Assembly (NCBI RefSeq): GCF_002699985.1
Contig: NZ_LKBT01000034.1
Location: 124,001-188,000 of the forward strand
Origin: Pseudomonas sp. ICMP 561
GTDB lineage: Bacteria; Pseudomonadota; Gammaproteobacteria; Pseudomonadales; Pseudomonadaceae
Length of the DNA: 64,000 nucleotides
Direction: 5' to 3'
The notes beneath the pieces were generated by a model that saw nothing but the letters and a program-made list of their open reading frames with translations, did not search any database and was not told the DNA's origin. A program made the translations under genes and the position numbers. Positions 26,727 to 34,400 of the stretch are shown in pieces (the stretch's first letter is position 1; each line of letters starts with the position of its first letter).

Positions 26727-26969
26727 TCACAGCTCCAGCACGTAACCGCGCAAGCCCATGCCGTCAGCCCAGCGCGTCAGCGTGTCCAGACTGGCCCAGG
26801 TGCGCACCGCTTCGCGCTTGGAGCGCACGGGCAGCCAGCGCGACGCGGGGCCGCCCAGTCGCACCGCCACATACCAGCGCTCACCGTCCAGCTTGCTGAC
26901 CCGCGCTTCGCGCACCACGTGCTGTTCGATCATGGCGCGCAGCGCATCTTCGTGGATCGCCTCACGCAT
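26727..26969 (-). CDS. small protein, possibly ParC-like partition-associated
   Basis: The 80-aa product starts MREAIHEDALRAMIEQHVVR and continues with 'VRLGGPASRWLPVRSKREAVRTWASLDTLTRWADGMGLRGYVLEL'-type segments. The 'RTWA.LDTL....G+..' ending is reminiscent of small plasmid/ICE proteins annotated as ParC partition-associated, but I cannot confirm this. The start chosen overlaps the previous gene by 8 bp, typical of coupled translation. It is the last of three small genes reading leftward and stops 22 bp before a terminator. Confidence 0.5.
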   Translation of the reverse strand: MREAIHEDALRAMIEQHVVREARVSKLDGERWYVAVRLGGPASRWLPVRSKREAVRTWASLDTLTRWADGMGLRGYVLEL

Positions 26970-27198
26970 GGCGCAGCGCGTCGCGACGGCTCTGCGCGAC
27001 GGCTTCAAAGCCGATGTATTGCGTTTCGACCTGATCCGTCTTGTAACCGCCGGACGTCTCCAGCCCAAGCACAAACCCTTCGGCCCGCTGCGCGGCCATG
27101 TTCACGCCCTGGACGGATTCGGCTACCTCGATCTGGGCTTGCAACCGGTCGACGACGGCACGCACGCCGGGCGGCAGGATCTGCTTAGCCAGGCTCAT
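26962..27198 (-). CDS. small hypothetical protein (78 aa), phage/plasmid-like operon
   Basis: The product (MSLAKQILPPGVRAVVDRLQ, then 'AQRAEGFVLGLETSGGYKTDQVETQYIGFEAVAQSRRDAL') is soluble and helical in its first half. It starts immediately after the stop of the preceding gene and overlaps the next by a few bases, so all three are one operon. High GC and compact packing are typical of phage or plasmid genes. No function recognised. Confidence 0.5.
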   Translation of the reverse strand: MSLAKQILPPGVRAVVDRLQAQIEVAESVQGVNMAAQRAEGFVLGLETSGGYKTDQVETQYIGFEAVAQSRRDALRHA

Positions 27199-27411
27199 TT
27201 AACGCGCTCCACGCTGACGGCCTTTCAGCTCCTGCCAACTGATCAGAAGCGCGCGCATGCCCTGCATTTCAAGATCGTCTTCCAGCGCCTTGAGGTCGCT
27301 TTCGTATTCCAGCGGGTGGTCCAGTTCGACGACATCGGTTTTGATGCCGGGCACCGCGCCGTCCTTTGCGGTTGGGTTGATCAGGTGATATGTCACAAAA
27401 TAACAAGGCAT
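27199..27411 (-). CDS. small hypothetical protein (70 aa), first of three-gene operon
   Basis: The protein opens MPCYFVTYHLINPTAKDG and ends with a very basic GRQRGAR tail. The acidic centre (DLKALEDDLEMQG) and short length suggest a small soluble accessory factor. It is the first gene behind two tandem palindromes that look like operators. No family recognised; probably of phage or plasmid origin with its two downstream neighbours. Confidence 0.5.
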   Translation of the reverse strand: MPCYFVTYHLINPTAKDGAVPGIKTDVVELDHPLEYESDLKALEDDLEMQGMRALLISWQELKGRQRGAR

Positions 27412-27454
27412 GGTGCGGTTCCTTTTCGAGTGAGTGGCGGTCAGTGCGTAAAAT

Positions 27455-27495
27455 CACTTTGCCGCGAAGTGGTGGCCCACTTTACCGCGAAGTGG
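27455..27495. promoter_or_regulatory. two tandem palindromic operator-like sites
   Basis: CACTTTGCCGCGAAGTGG and CACTTTACCGCGAAGTGG stand 23 bp apart start to start. Each is itself symmetric (CACTT...AAGTG). They lie 44-84 bp upstream of the three-gene operon, where a repressor dimer pair would bind. Confidence 0.6.
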
Positions 27496-27508
27496 AAAAC
27501 GCGGGCAC

Positions 27509-27547
27509 AAAAAAAGGCCCCCGACCTTGGCGTAAAGGTGGGGGGCT
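27509..27547 (-). terminator. minus-strand terminator
   Basis: On the minus strand a GCCCCCCACC/GGTCGGGGGC stem is followed by seven T residues. It would stop leftward transcription from the toxin-antitoxin side before the palindromes of the three-gene operon. Confidence 0.6.
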
Positions 27548-27618
27548 ATTTAACGTAACAGGCGTTATTGGTACCGGTACGCCTGGCGCAGGCGATGGAT
27601 AATAACTATGTCAATGTC

Positions 27619-27664
27619 ATTGACGACGCCGTCAATTACGCATACTGTTTACGCAGTAAACAGT
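27619..27664. promoter_or_regulatory. palindromes upstream of the toxin-antitoxin operon
   Basis: Two perfect inverted repeats precede the antitoxin gene: ATTGACG-ACGC-CGTCAAT and ACTGTTTAC-GCA-GTAAACAGT. Ribbon-helix-helix antitoxins repress their own promoter through such sites, so these are the likely autoregulatory operators. Confidence 0.6.
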
Positions 27665-27702
27665 AGTAAACACCGTATACAAAACCGTTTGGAGTGTTTA
27701 AC

Positions 27703-27966
27703 ATGGCCTCGCCTGTCCTGTCTTTTCGCGTGGAATCAGAGTTGATCGAACAGCTCGATCAACTGGCTGAAGCAACCGACCGAGATCGTCAGTACCATCT
27801 CAAGCGTGCGCTGGCACGTTATGTAGAGTCTGAGTCCTGGCATTTTCGAGCCGTAGCTGAAGGCATTGCGGATGCAGAGGCAGGCAACCTAGTCGACTTG
27901 GATGCCGTGAAGGCTAAGTGGGTGGCCCGTGCCGAAAATCGCATTAACAAGCAAGGCGGAAAGTGA
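27703..27966 (+). CDS. ribbon-helix-helix antitoxin (ParD/CopG type)
   Basis: The 87-aa protein begins with a beta strand and two helices of the ribbon-helix-helix fold (PVLSFRVESELIEQLDQLAE, then 'DRDRQYHLKRALARYVESE'), which bind DNA as a dimer. The C-terminal part (after residue ~50) would wrap the toxin. The ATG with GGAG eight bases upstream is preferred over a GTG three codons earlier. It overlaps the toxin gene by 38 bp and is preceded by two palindromes. The pair would stabilise the surrounding mobile DNA. Confidence 0.85.
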   Translation: MASPVLSFRVESELIEQLDQLAEATDRDRQYHLKRALARYVESESWHFRAVAEGIADAEAGNLVDLDAVKAKWVARAENRINKQGGK

Positions 27967-28219
27967 CCTCGACGGTATATATGATCATTACGAACCGTTG
28001 ATAGGCGCTGAAGGCTCAGAAGACATCATATTTCGAATTTTGGAAGCGATATCAATGCTGGAGTCATTCCCTCAATTAGGAAAGGCCTCGGTCATTCCCG
28101 ATTGTCGTGAACTGATAATTTCGAAATATCCCTACCTGGCTGTCTATACGCTTCATGGTGACACGGTAAAAATTTATAGAATTCTGCACCAGCATGCAGA
28201 GCGGCCAGAAGATTGGTAA
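27929..28219 (+). CDS. RelE/ParE-family toxin
   Basis: The 96-aa protein has the RelE/ParE core: 'KIALTSKAESDLDGIYDHY' at the start, 'RILEAISMLESFPQLGKA' in the middle, then 'CRELIISKYPYLAVYTLHGDTVKIYRILHQ' at the end. ParE members poison DNA gyrase and RelE members cut mRNA; which applies cannot be told from sequence. Translation would begin at a GTG inside the antitoxin gene, a common way of keeping toxin below antitoxin. A terminator follows 43 bp downstream. Confidence 0.85.
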   Translation: MPKIALTSKAESDLDGIYDHYEPLIGAEGSEDIIFRILEAISMLESFPQLGKASVIPDCRELIISKYPYLAVYTLHGDTVKIYRILHQHAERPEDW

Positions 28220-28261
28220 GGATGGCCCACTCCAACCTTACTCTTGGACGCTATTAAGAAA

Positions 28262-28282
28262 GCCCGCTCTGCGGGTTTTTTT
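28262..28282 (+). terminator. terminator after the toxin gene
   Basis: GCCCGC-TCT-GCGGG followed by seven T residues, immediately downstream of the toxin-antitoxin pair. Confidence 0.75.
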
Positions 28283-28602
28283 GCCGATGATTTAGGCACA
28301 GCCGTTGTGAACGCCGCTTACGGATGCTGTTAACCACGTAAGAAGCCTTGCCCGCCCCAGACAAATGAAGGGTTTCCGCAAAGTCCCACGTAACAAGAAA
28401 ATCTCTAAGCTCATGATTTTATTGTTTAAAGCATCTTCCTTGTAATCAGTTGCTCCCTAGTTCGACTCTCGACGCCCTCCTTATCTCTGCCACTTGTAAT
28501 CGCCGAAAAAGCGACCCTCTCCTTGGGCCAGTCTGACTGATGCGAACGACAGCAAACGGCCCAGAGTGTGTAAAAACGCGCTAATGCACTGTCGGCGCGC
28601 AG

Positions 28603-28683
28603 CGCTGTGTCCCCATGCTCGCCCAATCCGTCAATTAGAGCTCTGCCCAAGCCCTTGCTCGCCCCGACTACCAAAGTTCTCAT
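28603..28683 (-). pseudogene. short-chain dehydrogenase N-terminal fragment
   Basis: The 27 residues MRTLVVGASKGLGRALIDGL and onward carry the Rossmann glycine motif of short-chain dehydrogenases (GASKGLG). After that the frame continues to 28426 with unrelated sequence lacking the NAG and YxxxK motifs. This is a broken gene end, marking a recombination junction between the phage-like and the chromosomal-type cargo. Nothing else is visible in the surrounding 28283-28875 stretch. Confidence 0.65.
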
Positions 28684-28875
28684 TACTGCCTCCTTGACCT
28701 ACGCGGCCACCGCATGGCGTGTATGTAAGCACACGATTAATCGCCTAGAAACAAAGGTCCCCCTAGTCTTCAGCACGCTCGTTCGCTTCCTTGATGATGC
28801 CCGGTGTATCTCGCAGCCGGAAGGTAGCGGTGCCATCGCCGGCAAACCGGCTTCTTTAACGGTTATTCGACAGTA

Positions 28876-29931
28876 TCAGTTTCGGCTTGCCTGGGTACGC
28901 CACAACACAGGCCAATAGACCTGATCCAGCCCCATGCATGGGATCATTTCAGCCGCATGCGTCAGCGTGAAACCGTTTCCATCGTAACGCCAGCGCAGCG
29001 CAGTGCCACAATTGCCCATACTCATCGCCCTTACTTGACTGCTAAGTTCACCCGTGGCCGGATCAAACTCTAAGAAGCCCTGGGGCTCTCTTTCCGGCAG
29101 GTTTGGCACTTCGGCGATCAGCGCTGCACGCGCCTGCTCTGGGTGGTCCAGGGACGCTTGGTAAATAGTGTAGAAACAGTTGTAGGCCCCACAACCGGTT
29201 TCGATGATCACTAGCGCTTGATCCGAACCCAAGGCGTACGCTTTGGCTTTTGGCGCGACACCTTCATTCAGATCTTCTTGCCATGCCTCGCGCGTGGCAA
29301 CCAACACGGCATCCGTGATCTCTTTTGCTTTGTCCGGAGTCAGCGCGGCAGGTGCCTGCCAACTTGGCGCTATTGGAGCGACAGAGGCTTGCGGCACGCT
29401 GCCAGCGGGCGCCGGCCCCTTGGAGATCAGTGCGTCCTGCGTGCCGACCCGACCCTGAACAGAGTCCATCAGCAGCAGCGCCGCACTCATCCCGCTTAGC
29501 GATGCGTACGATTTACCCTCCTTGAACGGCAGTACCAGGTAGTTCCCGTTGCGCAATTCTGTGATCAGGGCTTGGGCTGACTTACCGTTCAGCGCAAACA
29601 CCTCGGGTGTATCGCCTTCTTTCAGTTCGCCAGGCTCAAATTGAGACTTGAGTGGTTTGTCATCCAGTGTTGGCTGGCCGCGTGGTTTTGTGTAGCTGAA
29701 CACCCCGACATGCAAGGCGCCCTGCGGGCCGGCTTCACGTGTGATTCGTACGCTGAACGTTGAAAAGCCAGTGTCGTCACGCTGCTGTACGGCACTTATG
29801 GCAGTGCATGTTCGTGTGTTATCGCAGCCGATAATCCAGTCTTTGATTTCGCGCGCCAACGGCACCTTCTCGGCAGCGTGGACGCAGCCAATGCCTGCAG
29901 CCATAAGGAATATGAAAGTGCTTCGTATCAT
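28876..29931 (-). CDS. secreted DUF1176 protein
   Basis: The 351-aa protein starts with a signal peptide (MIRSTFIFLMAAGIGCVHAA) and continues 'KDWIIGCDNTRTCTAI', the defining motif of DUF1176, repeated later in the characteristic 'ETGCGAYNCFYTIYQAS' and 'SMGNCGTALRWRYDG' segments with paired cysteines. It is expected in the periplasm; function unknown. The ATG is preferred to an upstream TTG because it gives a complete signal peptide and has AAAGG upstream. It stands alone. Its GC-rich codons resemble the chromosome rather than the tns genes. Confidence 0.85.
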   Translation of the reverse strand: MIRSTFIFLMAAGIGCVHAAEKVPLAREIKDWIIGCDNTRTCTAISAVQQRDDTGFSTFSVRITREAGPQGALHVGVFSYTKPRGQPTLDDKPLKSQFEPGELKEGDTPEVFALNGKSAQALITELRNGNYLVLPFKEGKSYASLSGMSAALLLMDSVQGRVGTQDALISKGPAPAGSVPQASVAPIAPSWQAPAALTPDKAKEITDAVLVATREAWQEDLNEGVAPKAKAYALGSDQALVIIETGCGAYNCFYTIYQASLDHPEQARAALIAEVPNLPEREPQGFLEFDPATGELSSQVRAMSMGNCGTALRWRYDGNGFTLTHAAEMIPCMGLDQVYWPVLWRTQASRN

Positions 29932-30045
29932 CAGACAGACGCCTTTGAACAAGTAAAGCCTATTAGGACAGAATTATTTGCTCATACCTATTGCATGGCC
30001 GCCAGTCGCAACAGAATCGCCGTATTGAACAATCGGCAAGCAAAA

Positions 30046-30240
30046 ATGGGGGCAGCCCCTAATCCCAGTCAGTTAAGCGAACACCGCCCTCTGTAGGAGC
30101 GAGCTTGCTCGCGAAAAACGTCAACGATAACGCGTGTTTCCTGAATGAACGCGGTGCCTGTGAGTTTTTCGCGAGCAAGAGCTGGGCGCCCCCTCGCTCC
30201 TACAAAAAGTCTTAACTGACTGGCACTAGGGGCAGACCCT
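30046..30240. mobile_element. MITE-like element containing a REPIN
   Basis: A perfect 13-bp inverted repeat (CCAGTCAGTTAAG at 30065 and CTTAACTGACTGG at 30211), extended outward by an imperfect GGGGCAG-CCCT block, encloses two facing REP cores (CTGTAGGAGCGAGCTTGCTC at 30091; CTCGCTCCTAC near 30194). No coding capacity. The inverted ends look like those of a small transposable element that captured, or was built on, a REP doublet. Confidence 0.6.
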
Positions 30241-30283
30241 GATTTCACGCAACAACCATAACCCGGCTCTACCATACAACCGC

Positions 30284-30952
30284 TCAGGAATCGCGCCGAG
30301 TGCCCTGGCGCAGCGCATCAAGATGTCGCTGTGCGTGCGCGGCTTGGCAATAGCTGTTGAGGATGTGTGCAATCTGGTCGCAATCCAGGGTGATGCCTTC
30401 ATGCACCAGGCCGGCAGACAGGATGCGGATCTGCGGCTGGGGCTTTTTGAGGGCCATGGCCTGGTTGCCGAATATCTGTCGCGCGGAACGATGAACAGGC
30501 AGGGGCGCATCGGCACGCAACATCAGTTTCTGCTCCGTCAGCCAGCCTTCGTCATTGATGGAGACGTCGACAATGTCCAGCAGATCCACGGGTGCGCTCA
30601 GGGTGTCCGCAAACAGCTGGCGGCGGGTCAAACGCATAAACACGTGTTGCCCGGCGTTGCGGTGCTGCCAGGTGATCAATGCAAACACCACCGCCATCAC
30701 CGCAGCACACACGGCCAGGCTGGTGGCCCCGCTATTCAGGGCGTACCCCAGCAAGCCCAGGGAAACCAGCAAAAACAGCGGGCTGCGCACCTTGTAGCGG
30801 CGCGAGTTGGTGAATTCGGTCTGCTCGGGTACACCCTGGATAACTTGCTCAAGTTCGGCGATCGCACGCTCGCGCTGGGCGTCGCGGGAGTCGGCGTATT
30901 CCTGGCTGAGTGCGCCGGCGAGATCCGACAGCGGATCGGAAGGTTGGGTCAT
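30284..30952 (-). CDS. membrane protein of unknown function in M48 operon
   Basis: The 222-aa protein has a charged helical N-terminus, two adjacent membrane helices (residues ~55-75 and 78-95: 'FLLVSLGLLGYALNSG', 'AVCAAVMAVVFALITW') and a cytosolic or periplasmic C-terminal domain of ~120 residues. No family recognised. It begins 3 bp after the M48 protease gene and is the last gene of a three-gene operon (secreted protein, protease, this gene). It may be a partner or substrate-handling subunit of the protease, judged only from gene order. Confidence 0.65.
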   Translation of the reverse strand: MTQPSDPLSDLAGALSQEYADSRDAQRERAIAELEQVIQGVPEQTEFTNSRRYKVRSPLFLLVSLGLLGYALNSGATSLAVCAAVMAVVFALITWQHRNAGQHVFMRLTRRQLFADTLSAPVDLLDIVDVSINDEGWLTEQKLMLRADAPLPVHRSARQIFGNQAMALKKPQPQIRILSAGLVHEGITLDCDQIAHILNSYCQAAHAQRHLDALRQGTRRDS

Positions 30953-30955
30953 GGG

Positions 30956-32317
30956 TCATTCTCTTTGGACGGTTGGTATCGGCGGTGATACGGGCTGCGT
31001 GGCAGCCGACGACGCCGTGTGGGTGAGCTGGCTGAACCAGTGTCGGTCGTGTTCGGTGGGTACACGGGTGGCCTCGGCCAGCAGCGCGTCATCCGGGGTT
31101 ACGCCCAGTTGCTGGAGGCGGAGTGCCGTCGGCGGGTGTGTATCGAACGGGTGCGCGATGGCGTGGTTCAGCGCCGCGTGGTTCAGACGCAGCGGCGTGT
31201 GTCGAAGGTGGTCGGCCAGGGCCTGGATCAGGTTGGAGTGGCGCTCGGCGAGCAGCGTGTTGATTTCAGCGTCCAGCGCGATCACCCGCAACAGCGCCTG
31301 GCAGAACAGGCGCTTGCCGCCGATGTTGCCGCCCACCCTATCCGCGGCCAATTCCTGAGCGCGGCCCCAGTGATGCACCGCCAGTTGAAAGTAATGCAGG
31401 AAACGTTGCGTCATCCAGATCGCCGGGCGCTCGATCCAGGCCGGGTCGGCATCCTCGGCACGGATAAACGCAAAGTGCAGGCACATCAGGCTGAAATGCG
31501 CACCGATCTCGCTGCCCCGCTCGGTGTCACGGCTACAGAAATGGCCCAACTCATGACCGATGATCGACGCGGTCTCGGCCTGGCTCAGGGTCGAGAGGTA
31601 GGTCAGCGGCAGGTAAAGGGTGCGCCCGCGGAGCAAGTCGCCGGCCGGTTGCAGGGCTACATCAACGCTGGTGACGAAAAACGATTGGTCGATGCCCACC
31701 ACTATATGTTCGGGCACCGGCGCACCGGTGGCTGTGGCCAGTTGCTCAATCCATGTCCACAAGGCCGGGGCTTTGTCACGCCCCATCCGGTGCCCCAGGA
31801 ACGCCGAGGACGGGCTATCCAGCGCATGCCATTGCTGGCGCAGACGCCCGATCAACAGGCAGCCCGCCCATAGCACGGCAATCAGCGGCACCGCCACCAG
31901 CAGTATGAGCCAGCCACCGGCTTTCAAATGGCTCCAGCCCCAGCTCAGCTCATACAACAGACTCAGGGCCAACGAGCCCATCAACAGCCCGGTGTACGCC
32001 GCCAGCCAGTGCCCCAAGGCACGCCAGCAGAGGAACAGGCGGTCGTAGAGAAAATCCCTGGACTTCAGCGCACGCCAGGCATCCAGCCTCAGTTTGAGCC
32101 ACGTCGCAGGCCCGGCCACGAACGCGGCGAGGGCCAGCCAGTAGGCCAACCCTGCCAACACCTGACGCACGCGGAGCCAGGCGTAGTCGCCGCCGATATT
32201 CTGTGCTTCGCGTAGCACGTCATCGACGCGTCCGCTTTGCACACTGGCCCAGGTCATGAGCACCACCGGCAGCAGCAATATCGTCAGCGGCCACGACCAC
32301 CGCGCGAACCGGCCCAT
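30956..32317 (-). CDS. M48-family membrane metalloprotease
   Basis: The 453-aa protein carries the zinc-protease motif HELGH within 'TASIIGHELGHFCSRDTERGSEIG' and a downstream 'AQELAADRVGG', whose Glu is the third zinc ligand of M48 peptidases. Several membrane helices precede the catalytic part (residues ~10-30, 55-75, 105-125, 135-155), so it is an integral inner-membrane protease. M48 enzymes such as HtpX trim damaged membrane proteins; others act on specific partners. It sits 3 bp downstream of a small exported protein gene and 3 bp upstream of the membrane gene above, suggesting one functional unit. Catalytic residues are intact. Confidence 0.88.
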   Translation of the reverse strand: MGRFARWSWPLTILLLPVVLMTWASVQSGRVDDVLREAQNIGGDYAWLRVRQVLAGLAYWLALAAFVAGPATWLKLRLDAWRALKSRDFLYDRLFLCWRALGHWLAAYTGLLMGSLALSLLYELSWGWSHLKAGGWLILLVAVPLIAVLWAGCLLIGRLRQQWHALDSPSSAFLGHRMGRDKAPALWTWIEQLATATGAPVPEHIVVGIDQSFFVTSVDVALQPAGDLLRGRTLYLPLTYLSTLSQAETASIIGHELGHFCSRDTERGSEIGAHFSLMCLHFAFIRAEDADPAWIERPAIWMTQRFLHYFQLAVHHWGRAQELAADRVGGNIGGKRLFCQALLRVIALDAEINTLLAERHSNLIQALADHLRHTPLRLNHAALNHAIAHPFDTHPPTALRLQQLGVTPDDALLAEATRVPTEHDRHWFSQLTHTASSAATQPVSPPIPTVQRE

Positions 32318-32320
32318 GGC

Positions 32321-32749
32321 TCAATTGGCCTGCAAATAATCGGTCAAAAACGCCTGTGCATTGCCTTGGCTGGACAGGAACTCGTCATAGCCGACATTCA
32401 GCGCCTGCGATTCGCCAGGCAGGTACAGCTCGCCCCAGCCCTTTTGCAGCACCAGTACCACGAATTTCTGGCCGTCCACGGTGGTGGAATAGCGGGTGTC
32501 CTTACTGGTCTTTTCCACGGTCATCTTCTGGATCTTCATGTTCCAGTCGTGGTCCACACCCTCCAACTGCACCAGCGCCTGATTGTCATTGCGCGCACCG
32601 ATGCGCAGAGTCCAGACTTTCACGCCGCCTTCGCCGGCATAGGCCAGCACTTTTTCCGCGACTTCCGGGCGGTTTTCAGCCTGGGCGCCACCCGCGATCA
32701 CGGCCAGAACCAGGCACAGCAGCGCTGCCCACTTGCGATACATCAACAT
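32321..32749 (-). CDS. small exported protein of unknown function
   Basis: The 142-aa protein has a clear signal peptide (MLMYRKWAALLCLVLAVIAG, cleavage after AQA near 24). The mature part is a single domain with 'YAGEGGVKVWTLRIGARNDNQALVQLEGVDHDWN' and no cysteine pair. Family not recognised. It is the first gene of the M48 operon and lies divergent from an AraC-type regulator gene, whose direct repeats occupy the shared promoter region. Confidence 0.7.
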   Translation of the reverse strand: MLMYRKWAALLCLVLAVIAGGAQAENRPEVAEKVLAYAGEGGVKVWTLRIGARNDNQALVQLEGVDHDWNMKIQKMTVEKTSKDTRYSTTVDGQKFVVLVLQKGWGELYLPGESQALNVGYDEFLSSQGNAQAFLTDYLQAN

Positions 32750-32816
32750 TTAGGGTTTCCTCGGCAGTTCAAAGGCGACCATTGAAATCAACGCTCCGGC
32801 GCCTGCCAAGCGGTGC

Positions 32817-32855
32817 GGCCGTGACGCACAACAATAAGGCCGTGACGCACAACAA
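32817..32855. promoter_or_regulatory. 21-bp-spaced direct repeat, candidate AraC-type operator
   Basis: GGCCGTGACGCACAACAA occurs twice, 21 bp apart start to start, between the divergent M48 operon and the AraC-type gene. Two same-direction half-sites two helical turns apart are the classical AraC binding layout. The second copy ends exactly at the first possible ATG of the regulator gene. Confidence 0.6.
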
Positions 32856-33869
32856 ATGATCGAGCCGCCCAATGTCGATATCATGCAACGCTGCCCACCA
32901 GCCCTGACGGACACTTTGCCAATGGACCGCCGCAACCCCTATCTGGACATGCACTTCTGCTTCGATCACCCAGAGGCCCTGAACCAGGCCGGTGTATTCG
33001 ATGACAGCGCGCGGCAGGTCGTGGGCAGCGCGATCGGCCATTACCGCGCGCAGACGCTGCGGTCGCAGCTGCAGTATTTCGACTGCGATCTGCAATTCCC
33101 CGACCCGTTGCGCATCCACAAGGTGCTGCCCGACAGCGTGTGCATCGTGCACGTACTGGGTGGGCAATGGCAGCATCGGGTTGACGGTCGGCTAAATGAA
33201 TACACGCCCGGCGCGCCGCATGTGCTGGGCTTGAGTGAAAGTATGGAAGCCATGGACCAGATGCCTGCCGGCAGCCGTGCGCGCATGGCCGGGCTGCGCA
33301 TCGGCGGCGACTATCTACGCGAATTGGCTGAAGAAGACCCGTCACTGCAATCGCTGGCCAGGCTGCTCGACGATGGCATGCACTTTTCCGAACTGCACGG
33401 CTGCCGTGTCGTCGGGCGTTTGTTCGAGCGCCTTTATCACTCGCCATACCAGGGGACGTTGGAACGGCTGAATCAGGAAAGCCTGAGCCTGGCCGTGCTG
33501 GTCGAGCTGGCGACGCACCTGGCGCCACAGCCGGCCAATCCTGAGACCGCGTTGCGCAGCCATTCGGACCTGGCGCACGAAGCACGCTTCAAGCTCGACG
33601 CCAACCTGATGAACCCACCCGGCACTCTGGCGCTGGCACGGGAACTGGGCGTGGGTGAAACCACCCTGAGACGTGCCTTCAGCCGGGTGTACGGCCAGTC
33701 GATGCTCGATTACCTGCGCCAACAGCGCTTGGAACTGGCGCGCAGCCTGCTGCGCCAGCGAAAATGGCACGTGGCACAGATTGCCCACCGCCTGGGCTAC
33801 GCCAACCCTGCCAACTTCAACCATGCCTATAAGGCGTATTTCGGCCATGCGCCAGGGGCGGAATTCTGA
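32856..33869 (+). CDS. AraC-family regulator next to M48 operon
   Basis: The protein has up to 337 aa. Its last ~100 residues are the AraC double helix-turn-helix: 'GTLALARELGVGETTLRRAFSRVYGQSMLDYLRQQRLELARSLL' then 'VAQIAHRLGYANPANFNHAYKAYFGHAPG'. The first 220 residues are a sensor domain of unknown ligand. Three starts are possible (the first Met, or Met at codons 10 and 23). The first directly abuts an operator-like repeat and has no ribosome binding site, so a later start is quite possible. It is divergent from, and likely controls, the exported protein/M48/membrane gene operon. Confidence 0.85.
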   Translation: MIEPPNVDIMQRCPPALTDTLPMDRRNPYLDMHFCFDHPEALNQAGVFDDSARQVVGSAIGHYRAQTLRSQLQYFDCDLQFPDPLRIHKVLPDSVCIVHVLGGQWQHRVDGRLNEYTPGAPHVLGLSESMEAMDQMPAGSRARMAGLRIGGDYLRELAEEDPSLQSLARLLDDGMHFSELHGCRVVGRLFERLYHSPYQGTLERLNQESLSLAVLVELATHLAPQPANPETALRSHSDLAHEARFKLDANLMNPPGTLALARELGVGETTLRRAFSRVYGQSMLDYLRQQRLELARSLLRQRKWHVAQIAHRLGYANPANFNHAYKAYFGHAPGAEF

Positions 33870-34400
33870 CGTTCGCTGCGCCTGCTCTGTCGGCTTACGC
33901 ATCAGTGCGCCGAAATGCTCACCTCTTTGCGTCTTGCTCGGCGCATCGTCAGCGTTCTCGACCCACTCATGCCCTTCGGCCGCCCACTGTCTCTCGAAGC
34001 AATTGCTCGAATTTTCGAGCGGTTGTCTCCTCTGTGCTTATAGTTCGGCATCGACGGAGTTAAATGCATTGAAAACATGTTCGGGGTTGAAGGGGTGTCC
34101 ATGGCAGGCCGCTATCGGCCGATTCTGTTGGAAAAGTCGGCCATGGTTTCCGCGGCAGAAAAGTAAGCGCTTGAGATTGAAATTTTTACTTTGTGCAGAG
34201 GATTTCGGGCTCAGATTCGCGTAGCTGTGCGCAAAGAATGCATTTTGAGCAGTCAGTACGCGGGCAGTCTGGAAGTACCGACTTTTTCAACACAATCGGC
34301 CGTGAGCTGACCTACATAAATAACCGCTATGGGTCGATTGCCGCCGTCGCGATCAGGCAGCAACAAGGCGCAATGCGCTGGCCGTGCACTCAAGTCGTAA
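33870..34400. other. 531-bp stretch without a recognisable gene
   Basis: Between the AraC-type and LysR-type genes there is no frame with credible start signals or protein texture, no terminator stem and no repeat that I can support. It lies at a join between two unrelated cargo blocks. Confidence 0.4.

Noticed and set aside
33902..34102. 66-aa minus-strand frame downstream of the AraC-type gene
   Set aside because: No ribosome binding site, irregular composition and no neighbours to support it.
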